From positions 1 to 8,678 of the forward strand of contig JAEUNN010000619.1 in assembly GCA_016791085.1 (NCBI GenBank): DNA of 8,678 nucleotides. The letters are read 5' to 3'. The stretch's first letter is position 1, and each line of letters opens with the position of its first letter. The DNA is from Rhodocyclaceae bacterium. GTDB lineage: Bacteria; Pseudomonadota; Gammaproteobacteria; Burkholderiales; Rhodocyclaceae. Made by a program: the position numbers and the translations under genes. Shown here piece by piece: positions 1 through 6,432 of this stretch. The notes under the pieces were generated by a model that worked only from the letters and a program-made list of their open reading frames with translations, searched no databases and was not told the origin of the DNA.

Positions 1-3
1 CAT
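1..3 (-). CDS. Start codon of a further minus-strand gene (only first codon in window)
   Basis: An ATG on the minus strand occupies the first three bases. It is preceded by CCAGGAG (minus strand, 16 to 10) with a 6-nt spacer, an excellent Shine-Dalgarno match. This suggests a gene running off the left edge in the same direction as the rest of the block. Nothing of the protein is visible, so no function can be given. The call rests only on the RBS and start arrangement. Confidence 0.4.
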
Positions 4-263
4 GGCTGGCTCCTGGGGTAAGTTATTGCGTGTCGGTCTGGTCGATACGGGTTGTCGCGTGCGGCAGTGCTCGTGCGGGCGCGCTGCGGGCGGCGCGTCA
101 GGGCGGCCGCGCCGCGCGCATGGACCTTGGCGCGCGCGTGCAGGCGCAGGCTGCGCATACTCGCATGGAAATCATGAGCTTTGTGGCATTTGCGAGCCGT
201 GGCCGATGTTGTCCGGGAGTTCATGGCAGAAATGCGGAGTGGGTGTCTGCGCGCCGCGTGCCG
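4..263. other. Intergenic spacer, left edge
   Basis: This stretch separates the cyclase stop codon from the next minus-strand start. I see no convincing gene; the open frames across it are GC-rich shadows. It holds an 8-bp inverted repeat (90-97 with 108-115, 10-nt loop) without a T-run, so it is at best a weak or Rho-dependent termination signal. Bases 81-99 are repeated exactly at 6362-6380. Confidence 0.5.
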
Positions 264-1658
264 TCAGGCGGCGGCCTGCTGTCCGCTCGCACCGGGGCGA
301 TGCGCCAGCACCGCCACGTCCAGCGGGTGGGGAACGCCGCCCACATTGCGCTGCGCGCGGATTTCCTTGCTGCCCGTGTAGCCCTGGGCATGCGCCAGTT
401 CCAGCGCGGTGCGCGTGGTGATGGCGCGGGTTTTTTCGGCCTTGTTGTGCTTTTCGAGCTTGGCGGCCAGGTTCACGGTGTCGCCGATCACCGTGTATTC
501 GAGGCGCTGGCCGTCACCTATGATGCCGAATACCACTTCGCCGGTCGCCAGGCCGCCGCCCACGTCGGGCGCGGATTTGCCGGCTGCGCGGCGCGCCTCG
601 CGCCAGGCGTCCACGCTCGCCATGATGTCGTCCACGGCGGCCAGCGCGTGCGCGGCATAGCTGGCGTCCGGCATGGCGGCGCCGAAGCTGGCGAGTATGC
701 CGTCGCCCATGAATTTGTCTATGTTGCCGCCGTGCTTGCGTATGACCGGCACGGCGAGGCGCTGGTATTCGCCCAATAGTGCGATCAGTTCGGAGGGCGT
801 GAGGCTCGCCGAAGCTTCTGTGAAGCCGCGCAAATCCAGGAACAATACGGCGGCCTGGCGCAGTTCGCCCTGGCCCGCGGCGATGGCCTGTTCCGAGCCG
901 GTAATGCGATTGGCGACCGAGTCGTCGAAAAACAGCGACAAATCCTGCACGGCCAGCTGTTGCGACACGCTTTGTTCCAGCATGGCGCGGGCGCGCCGCA
1001 GGGCGAGCGCCAGCACCAGCGTGACCACGACGATGGCCAGCACCTTGTCAACTTCGCCGCCCCAGTGAATTTGCATGGAGCGCAGGGAGGTCACATAGTC
1101 CCAGGTGACCGGGTTGGCGGGCGCGCGATAATAGGCGTTGGCGACCATGGCGACCCAGCCCAGCGCCGCCGTGGCGCCGGACAGCAGTACCCAGACCGGC
1201 TCGAAGCGCAGCGCGCGCAGTGAAATGAGCATGAACACATAGACCAGCTGGGTCGATTTGAGCGACAACTGCGCGGGCTGTTCGTATTGCAGGTGGTAGG
1301 CCCAGATCACGAACAGCAGCACCAGCATTTCGGCGACCACGCTGGCGCCCAGCATCCAGCGCTTTAGTTGCCCGGTCAGGGCGAAATACAGGCGCAGCGC
1401 GGACAGGATGGAAAATAGCGCCAGCCCCAGCGGCGCTGCTTCTATGGGCGCGTCGGGCGAAAAACCCGGCGGGGCGGACGCATACAGTTGTGCGAGCAGC
1501 GCGGCGAGCGCCAGTTGCACGCAGGTGACCAGAATTTCGCTGCGATACTGTTCGTGCTCGAATGCACGCCGCACGCGCGCGGGCAACTGCATGTCGCGGC
1601 GGCCACCGCCCATTAGTGCCGCGTAGGCGCGTTTTATCAGTTGAGCGGGTGAGTGCAT
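264..1658 (-). CDS. Membrane-anchored class III adenylate/guanylate cyclase
   Basis: A 464-residue cyclase predicted to make cAMP (possibly cGMP) from the nucleoside triphosphate. The N-terminal half has about six hydrophobic segments (near residues 41-61, 74-96, 101-121, 136-152, 155-175, 205-221). A short linker leads into a C-terminal class III catalytic domain (about 265-450). Visible catalytic features are metal-binding D275 in LDLRGFT and D319 in KFMGD, purine-selecting K315 and T389 (a Lys/Thr pair typical of adenylate cyclases), and transition-state N396. The position normally held by the catalytic Arg (four after N396) is Lys400, in NLAAKLEKHNK. The 1658 start is chosen because the membrane domain begins just after it and AAGGA lies 11 nt upstream; the frame is open to 2036, but the extra part is low-complexity and overlaps the upstream gene. 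It lies 229 bp after the upstream small gene, so it may have its own promoter. Residues 7-13 match the DoxX C-terminus (see findings). Confidence 0.9.
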   Translation of the reverse strand: MHSPAQLIKRAYAALMGGGRRDMQLPARVRRAFEHEQYRSEILVTCVQLALAALLAQLYASAPPGFSPDAPIEAAPLGLALFSILSALRLYFALTGQLKRWMLGASVVAEMLVLLFVIWAYHLQYEQPAQLSLKSTQLVYVFMLISLRALRFEPVWVLLSGATAALGWVAMVANAYYRAPANPVTWDYVTSLRSMQIHWGGEVDKVLAIVVVTLVLALALRRARAMLEQSVSQQLAVQDLSLFFDDSVANRITGSEQAIAAGQGELRQAAVLFLDLRGFTEASASLTPSELIALLGEYQRLAVPVIRKHGGNIDKFMGDGILASFGAAMPDASYAAHALAAVDDIMASVDAWREARRAAGKSAPDVGGGLATGEVVFGIIGDGQRLEYTVIGDTVNLAAKLEKHNKAEKTRAITTRTALELAHAQGYTGSKEIRAQRNVGGVPHPLDVAVLAHRPGASGQQAAA

Positions 1659-1676
1659 GTCGGTAGCTATCCTTGG

Positions 1677-1706
1677 TTGCCTGGTGTTGCCTGGTGTTGC
1701 CTGGTG
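1677..1706. repeat. Three tandem copies of a 10-bp unit
   Basis: TTGCCTGGTG occurs three times in a row without mismatch. It sits just upstream of the cyclase ribosome binding site. In the minus-strand transcript it reads as three CACCAGGCAA units in the 5' leader. Short perfect tandem repeats like this are prone to slippage. Confidence 0.9.
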
Positions 1707-1826
1707 CCCGGGAAGCACGCCGGCTGTTGGCGTGCCCATGCGCATATCCCTGCATTCCGGGGAGCGGCCCGGGCCGGCAAAGCGCAGCGCATTCCGCCGT
1801 ATGTGAGGCGTCGGGCGCCCCCATGC

Positions 1827-1854
1827 GGCGGATTGCGCCTTCGGCTTATCCGCC
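1827..1854. repeat. REP-like intergenic hairpin (GGCGGAT...ATCCGCC)
   Basis: GGCGGAT at 1827-1833 pairs with ATCCGCC at 1848-1854. A small inner GCC-TTC-GGC stem-loop (1837-1845) lies between them. The layout resembles the dispersed GGCGGATTACGC-type intergenic repeat that I know from several proteobacterial genomes. It sits between two genes of the same strand. Membership in that repeat class is recognition from memory and would need a genome-wide search. Confidence 0.55.
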
Positions 1855-1887
1855 TTGCGGATGCTGCGCCGCGCGCCTGCCGGAGCT

Positions 1888-2178
1888 TTACGCATCCTCG
1901 CCGTTCTTGAGCTTGCCGCGCACCAGTTTGTCGCAGGTGCCGGCCGGCAGCATGATCCACTCCTCCTCGCCGCCGTCCTCGCGCGCCTGCCCGGCGCAGG
2001 CGTGGTGGCTGGTGCCGCAGTCGTTCTTTGCGGCACGCGTCACGCCGTAACAGCGTTCGCGGTCGAGCGCGAAATTCCGCTGTGCGCCGGGCAGTACGTG
2101 CGTGTATTGGCTGACGGCGAGCAGGCTCAGGCCAACTGCGCTGCCAAGGGCGAGGACATTTCCGAGCGTGCGTCCCAT
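1888..2178 (-). CDS. Second DUF2282 (BufA/bufferin-like) small exported protein
   Basis: A 96-residue protein with a basic-hydrophobic N-terminus (about residues 3-24) and four cysteines at 43, 54, 61 and 82. The C-x10-C-x6-C-x20-C spacing is identical to that of the BufA-like protein at 6990-7256, and the motifs CYGV, KNDC, HACAGQ and PAGTCDKL are shared family marks. DUF2282 proteins are bufferin precursors: exported RiPPs whose cysteines are modified by an MNIO (DUF692) enzyme and which sequester metals such as copper. The N-terminus lacks a clean AxA cleavage site (the region after the helix is SQYTHVLPGAQ), so it could be a membrane anchor. The start lies inside adc: AAGGAG, formed by the Lys255-Glu256 codons of adc, is 5 nt upstream. 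It overlaps adc by 52 bp and is probably translationally coupled. No maturase gene is in the window. Confidence 0.85.
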   Translation of the reverse strand: MGRTLGNVLALGSAVGLSLLAVSQYTHVLPGAQRNFALDRERCYGVTRAAKNDCGTSHHACAGQAREDGGEEEWIMLPAGTCDKLVRGKLKNGEDA

Positions 2179-2951
2179 ACCGGCTCCTTCAGATAGTCGT
2201 ACAGCACACGGCCGTAAGGCAGGGTCAGATCGGCCACGAAATGCGTGCCGCCCACCACGCGCCGCACCGGCAGGTCCGCCACCGGCGCATTCACATGCGG
2301 AATCAGGTGCAGCCGGGCCGGGCTTTCCCAGGCGCCTTTGACCTGCACGTCGGTCAGGTTGTAGGCCACCAGTTGCGCGATGGCCGGGCTGCCGTCCACG
2401 TCCGGAATGATTTTGAGATTCACCTGGGTTTTGCTGAGCTTGCGGATGAACGGCGTCACGTCGCACACCTGGCTGCCGTGGTGCGCGCAAATCGCGTTTT
2501 CATGTTTGTAGGCCATGCTGGCCACGGCCACAAGTTGGTCCGCGTATTCCAGGCGGCCGGCCAGGGTGTCGCGGTTCACCTTGAGCGACACGTCGGCCAG
2601 CTTTTTCGGGAAGCCCCATATTTCGCGCCCGCCGGATATGGGCGGCTCGCAGTCGAGGTACATCTGCGCCACGAAATTGACGTGCTCGCCCTTGTACAGG
2701 CAGGGAATCACGATGCCGGATTCGGTATAGTCGCCGAAGCCGGTCGAGTCGGGCATGCGGATAAATTCGTACAGCACGGTGTTGGATCCGTCCGGCTGCA
2801 GCGGTTCGGGCACCGCCTCGCGTATCGCCGCGGGGTCGGATTCGTAACTGATGATCATGTATTCGCGGTTCACGAAGCGGTACGGCCCTTTCGGGTAGGT
2901 AGGGCTCGCGATAGGCATCGACGCGGTCATCAGTATGTCTTCGATTTTCAT
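2127..2951 (-). CDS. adc: Acetoacetate decarboxylase
   Basis: A 274-residue cytoplasmic enzyme that converts acetoacetate to acetone and CO2 through a Schiff base. The family signature is WGFPKKLAD: K116 is the expected Schiff-base lysine, followed by K117, which lowers its pKa. R29, E62 and E77 fit the other active-site residues of the Clostridium enzyme (R29, E61, E76) with a one-residue offset. The start at 2951 has AAGGAG 6 nt upstream. The protein is longer than the clostridial one (about 245), partly because a tail of about 18 residues follows the usual DYLKE end; that tail is exactly the part overlapped by the next gene. It lies 36 bp after the patatin gene and near bdhA, whose product (acetoacetate) is its substrate, so an operon role in 3-hydroxybutyrate or PHB breakdown is likely. 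Confidence 0.93.
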   Translation of the reverse strand: MKIEDILMTASMPIASPTYPKGPYRFVNREYMIISYESDPAAIREAVPEPLQPDGSNTVLYEFIRMPDSTGFGDYTESGIVIPCLYKGEHVNFVAQMYLDCEPPISGGREIWGFPKKLADVSLKVNRDTLAGRLEYADQLVAVASMAYKHENAICAHHGSQVCDVTPFIRKLSKTQVNLKIIPDVDGSPAIAQLVAYNLTDVQVKGAWESPARLHLIPHVNAPVADLPVRRVVGGTHFVADLTLPYGRVLYDYLKEPVWDARSEMSSPLAAQLA

Positions 2952-2987
2952 GCTGCTCTCCTTGTTGCGGGTGTTTGGGGTTGGGGG

Positions 2988-4052
2988 TTAAAGAAATTCG
3001 GCGCGGATATCCACGCTGGAACGTTCGCCGATGTGGTCGAAATTGACCGCCACCCAGCGCTCCGCTTCGCGCCGGCCGGCATCGCGCAATTGCTGCAGGA
3101 AATCCCAGTCGGCATTGAGTTTGCTCGACACGCCGTACTGCGCCATGGTGTCGTCGGCACGTATCGAGTGGATGTGCATGCACTTCATTTCGCCCTCGGC
3201 CACCTTGCCGCGCGCGATCAGGTTGGTCGCGAAGGCGATGGCGCGCATTTCGCGCAGCAGCGAGGAATTGAAGCTCACTTCATTCAGGCGGTTGAGGATT
3301 TCCGCCGCCGTTTGCGGGCAGCCGCGGCGCACGATGGGATTCAGGTGCACGATCACCACGTCCACCGAATCGCAGTGGTAAATGAGCGGATAGATGGCCG
3401 GGTTGCCGACATAGCCGCCGTCCCAGTAATACTCTCCGTCGATTTCCACGGCCTGGAACATGAACGGCAGGCAGGCCGATGCCAGCACCGCTTCGGGCGA
3501 AATGTCCTTTTCTGTGAACAGGCGCACCTTGCCGGTTTCCACATTGGTGGCGCACAGGAATAGTTTGATCGGGCTGTCGCGGCGCAGGCGCTCGAAATCC
3601 ACATGGCGTTCCAGCACGTTGCGCAGCGGGTTGAAATTCATGGGGTTCAGCTGATAGGGCGAAAAGATGCGCGTCGCCATGTCCATCATCAGGAAAAACG
3701 GCGAGTTATCCAGCGTATGCACGCCCATGGCCTTGTCCCAGGGCATGGGTTTATAGGGGCTGAATACCGCGGAAGTCGCGGCGATGTCCTGCCAGAACGC
3801 CGCCAGCGCGGCGCGCGCGCCGTCCGGGCCGCCATCCAGCCAGCCCTGCGCCAGCACGGTGGCATTCATGGCGCCGGCGCTGGTGGCGCTCACGCCGTCG
3901 AAACTGAAGCGGCCGTCCGCGATGAGCTGGTCCAGCACGCCCCAGGCGTAAGCGCCGTGGGCGCCGCCGCCCTGCAGCGCCAGGTTGATGGGTTTGACGC
4001 TTGCGTCCTGCGCATTGCCGCCATTGCGGCGCGATTTAACGGTGGTATCCAT
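2988..4052 (-). CDS. Patatin-family phospholipase/lipase
   Basis: A 354-residue patatin-like hydrolase with a Ser-Asp dyad. The oxyanion-hole loop GGGAHG is at 28-33, the nucleophile S58 sits in SATSAGA, and D211 in the motif DGGYVGN (211-217) is the partner. No signal peptide is visible, so it is probably cytoplasmic or granule/membrane associated. Patatins usually deacylate phospholipids, but some act on other esters. Placed between bdhA and adc, it could release acyl or hydroxyacyl chains for the pathway, perhaps from PHB or its oligomers; that is inference. The nucleophile elbow has Ala at the first position (A56) where GxSxG proteins have Gly. The 4052 start is the only good one; the RBS is weak (GGA about 8 nt upstream). 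A 36-bp gap to adc supports co-transcription. Confidence 0.88.
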   Translation of the reverse strand: MDTTVKSRRNGGNAQDASVKPINLALQGGGAHGAYAWGVLDQLIADGRFSFDGVSATSAGAMNATVLAQGWLDGGPDGARAALAAFWQDIAATSAVFSPYKPMPWDKAMGVHTLDNSPFFLMMDMATRIFSPYQLNPMNFNPLRNVLERHVDFERLRRDSPIKLFLCATNVETGKVRLFTEKDISPEAVLASACLPFMFQAVEIDGEYYWDGGYVGNPAIYPLIYHCDSVDVVIVHLNPIVRRGCPQTAAEILNRLNEVSFNSSLLREMRAIAFATNLIARGKVAEGEMKCMHIHSIRADDTMAQYGVSSKLNADWDFLQQLRDAGRREAERWVAVNFDHIGERSSVDIRAEFL

Positions 4053-4085
4053 GCTTGATTTCCGTCCTGGGTTGGAACTTGCTGC

Positions 4086-4144
4086 GCCGGCCGCGCGCGG
4101 CTGGTGGCGTGGCGTGCTGCATTGCCGATGCGCGCGCGGCCGGC
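4086..4144. repeat. 14-bp perfect inverted repeat between bdhA and patatin gene
   Basis: GCCGGCCGCGCGCG (4086-4099) is the exact reverse complement of 4131-4144, with a 31-nt loop. The arms fill most of the 104-bp gap after the bdhA stop codon. No T-run follows on the minus strand. It therefore looks more like an mRNA-stabilising or attenuating hairpin than a full intrinsic terminator. Confidence 0.7.
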
Positions 4145-4156
4145 TTCAAGGTCGAC

Positions 4157-4939
4157 TTAGTGCTGGGTCCAGCCGCCGTCCATGGCGATGGCCGTGGCGG
4201 TCATGGAAGCGCCCATGTCCGACGCCAGGAACACCGCCAGACCCGCCAGTTCTTCCACCTGCACGAATTCCTTGCGCGCCTGGCCCTTCAGCAGCACGTC
4301 GCGCACCACCTGTTCGGGGGCGATGTTGTGCACCTTGGCCTGGTCGGCGATCTGCTTTTCCACCAGCGGGGTTTTTACATAGCCCGGGCATATGGTGTTG
4401 CAGGTAATGCCGTAGTCGGCCAGTTCCACGCCCACGGTTTTTGAGAGACCTATCATGCCGTGCTTGGCCGCCACATAAGCGGCCTTGAACGGGCTCGCGG
4501 TCAGACCGTGTGCGGATGCCACATTGATGATGCGGCCGTGGCGGCGCGCCTTCATGCCCGGCACGACGGCCTTGATCAGGTGGAAGGCCGACGACAGGTT
4601 GATGGCCATGATGGCATCCCATTTCGCGTCGGGAAATTCTTCCACGGGCGCCACGTGCTGAATGCCGGCGTTATTGACGATCACGTCCACCTGGCCGAAT
4701 TCGGCTTCGGCATAGCGCGCCATGTCGCGTATCTGTTCGGGCTTGCTCATGTCGGCGGAGGAATAGCGCACCTTGACGCCAAATTCCTGTTCCATCATGT
4801 AGCGCGTGGTTTCGATCTGGTCGGCTTCGCCGAAACCGTTGAGCATCACGTTGGCGCCCTGCGCGGCAAAGGCGCGGGCGATGCCGAGCCCTATGCCGCT
4901 GGTCGAGCCGGTGACGATGACGGATTTATGTTTGAGCAT
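4157..4939 (-). CDS. bdhA: D-3-hydroxybutyrate dehydrogenase (SDR family)
   Basis: A 260-residue NAD-dependent short-chain dehydrogenase that oxidises D-3-hydroxybutyrate to acetoacetate in the cytoplasm. The cofactor motif TGSTSGIG is at 10-17 and NNAG at 89-92. The catalytic set is N114, S142, Y155 and K159. The four residues that hold the substrate carboxylate in the characterised Pseudomonas fragi enzyme (Q94, H144, K152, Q196) are all present at the same numbers. That separates it from generic SDRs and makes the assignment strong. AGGAG lies 7 nt before the ATG. It sits 78 bp after the NADH dehydrogenase gene and 104 bp before the patatin gene, all on one strand; its product feeds Adc. 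Confidence 0.95.
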   Translation of the reverse strand: MLKHKSVIVTGSTSGIGLGIARAFAAQGANVMLNGFGEADQIETTRYMMEQEFGVKVRYSSADMSKPEQIRDMARYAEAEFGQVDVIVNNAGIQHVAPVEEFPDAKWDAIMAINLSSAFHLIKAVVPGMKARRHGRIINVASAHGLTASPFKAAYVAAKHGMIGLSKTVGVELADYGITCNTICPGYVKTPLVEKQIADQAKVHNIAPEQVVRDVLLKGQARKEFVQVEELAGLAVFLASDMGASMTATAIAMDGGWTQH

Positions 4940-5017
4940 TGCGGTTCTCCTGTTAAGTCTGGGTTAGTTTGCGTAAATTGCCGCTTCGATGACGGGTATC
5001 GGGCCTGCCGGCCAAAT

Positions 5018-6343
5018 TCAGTGAATGCGCCGGCGCAGCGCGCTGCCGGCGGTAATCGGGATGGCGTGCGCCGGATCGTCGACTTCGCTGGTGCGCGTGA
5101 AGCGCAAATGCGTGATGTCGGTGCTGAAGAACATGCTCCAGGTCCATTCGACGAATATGCGCAGCTTGCGGCCCAGCGTGGGCATGCGCATCAGATAGAA
5201 GGCGCGCCACAACAGCCAGGCCGGCAGGCCGGACAGGCGCAGGCCATACACCTGGGCGACGCCTTTCATGTGACCCGTGGTGGCCATCATGCCCTTGGCG
5301 GCGTGCCAGAACGGCTGGGTGTCGTGCCCCAGTATCACGGCCGACAGATTGCGCGCCAGTTGTTCCGCTTCGGCCACCGCGAATTGCGCGGTGGGCGGCG
5401 CGAACTGGCCGTCCATGGCGTTGCGTATGAGTGCGCAGTCGCCTATCGCCCAGAGGTTTTGCCTGCCGCGCACGCGCATGTCGGCTTCGGTTTCGAGCTT
5501 GCCGCGCTGGGTGGGCAGATCGAGCGCCGCCACCACCGGGTTGGGACGCGTGCCTATGGTGCAGATCACCGTGGCGCCGTCTATGTATTCGCCGTCGCTG
5601 AGCGTGACGCCGCCCGCATCGACCTTGGCCGCGCGCGATTTGAGGCGTACCGCGATGCCGCGCTTGCTCATCGATTGCGCGGCCGAACGGCCCAGGCATT
5701 CGGGCAGTTCCGGCAGCAGGCGCTCGCCGTCCTGCAGTATGCTCACCTGCAGTTCTTCGGCACTGACGCGCGGGTAATAGCGCAGCGCGCTCTTCAGAAA
5801 GTCGGCAAGTTCGCCGGCCACTTCCACGCCCGAAAAACCGCCGCCTATCACGATGAAATGCCCCAGCCGGCGGCGCAGTTGAGCATCGCTTTCCAGCTCT
5901 ATCTGCGCCACCCGCTGCAGCACGCGGTTGCGTATGTACATTGCGTCGCCCACCAGTTTGAGCGGCAGCGCGTGCTGTTCCATGCCCGGCACCAGGGCCA
6001 GATTGGCACGCGTGCCGAAGGCGAATATCAGGTGTTCGTACGGAATGTCGGCCGGACCGGCGAGCGTGCTGCCATGCACGATGCGCTTTTCCAGGTCCAC
6101 GCCGGTCACGGTGGCCATGATGAATCGCGTGGTTTTGATCATCTGCCGGATGGGCGCGATAACCTGTTCCGGGAAGATGGAGGCGCCCACCACTTCGGCC
6201 AGCATGGGGTTGAAGGTGGTATAGCTTTCCTGACTTACCAGGATCACCCGGTAGGGCGCCCGCACCCGCCGCTCCAGCGCCTGGGCCAGCGTGGTGCCGG
6301 CGAATCCGCCACCTATGATCACGATGTTTTTGGTGTCTTGCAT
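5018..6343 (-). CDS. ndh: Type II NADH:quinone oxidoreductase (NDH-2)
   Basis: A 441-residue FAD-containing single-subunit NADH dehydrogenase that passes electrons to quinone without pumping protons. The FAD-binding IIGGGFAG is at 9-16, the second Rossmann motif for NADH, VIGGGFSGVE, at 165-174, and the FAD-contacting AIGDCA at 299-304. PPTAQFA at 316-322 fits the quinone-site segment of this family. The C-terminal third contains aromatic/hydrophobic segments (about 375-406) suited to peripheral membrane attachment. It lacks the cysteine pair of sulfide:quinone oxidoreductases (only C216, C261 and C303 are scattered). AAGGAG is 7 nt before the ATG. It stands 89 bp after doxX and 78 bp before bdhA, so it could recycle NADH from 3-hydroxybutyrate oxidation or act with the DoxX/bufferin genes. 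Confidence 0.88.
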   Translation of the reverse strand: MQDTKNIVIIGGGFAGTTLAQALERRVRAPYRVILVSQESYTTFNPMLAEVVGASIFPEQVIAPIRQMIKTTRFIMATVTGVDLEKRIVHGSTLAGPADIPYEHLIFAFGTRANLALVPGMEQHALPLKLVGDAMYIRNRVLQRVAQIELESDAQLRRRLGHFIVIGGGFSGVEVAGELADFLKSALRYYPRVSAEELQVSILQDGERLLPELPECLGRSAAQSMSKRGIAVRLKSRAAKVDAGGVTLSDGEYIDGATVICTIGTRPNPVVAALDLPTQRGKLETEADMRVRGRQNLWAIGDCALIRNAMDGQFAPPTAQFAVAEAEQLARNLSAVILGHDTQPFWHAAKGMMATTGHMKGVAQVYGLRLSGLPAWLLWRAFYLMRMPTLGRKLRIFVEWTWSMFFSTDITHLRFTRTSEVDDPAHAIPITAGSALRRRIH

Positions 6344-6432
6344 TTTGCTGCTCCTTGTTCGGCGCTGCGGGCGGCGCGTCCTGCCACGCGCACGCCCGTA
6401 CGTTCGGGGGCCGGTCGTTGTAGTGGGGGCGC

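Larger units (their letters stand above)
1659..1887. other. Repeat-rich spacer upstream of the cyclase
   Basis: This 229-bp non-coding gap separates the DUF2282-like gene from the cyclase. It contains a triple decamer repeat, a 7-bp perfect hairpin (1715-1721 with 1729-1735, 7-nt loop) and a REP-like hairpin at 1827-1854, each described separately. There is no T-run behind the hairpins on the minus strand. I could not identify a clear sigma-70 promoter for the cyclase. Confidence 0.6.

Noticed and set aside
1677..1706. CRISPR-like array
   Set aside because: The repeats are 10 bp, directly adjacent and without spacers, and no cas gene is present.
1659..2036. N-terminal extension of the cyclase to 2036
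   Set aside because: It would overlap the DUF2282-like gene and cross repeats and hairpins. The 126 added residues are Arg/Ala/Pro-rich. An RBS precedes the 1658 start.
2241..3563. 440-codon plus-strand open frame
   Set aside because: It is antisense to adc and the patatin gene, with the same low-complexity shadow composition and no good RBS.
5018..6343. Sulfide:quinone oxidoreductase instead of NDH-2
   Set aside because: The catalytic cysteine pair of that family is absent, and both dinucleotide-binding motifs and the AQ segment fit NDH-2.
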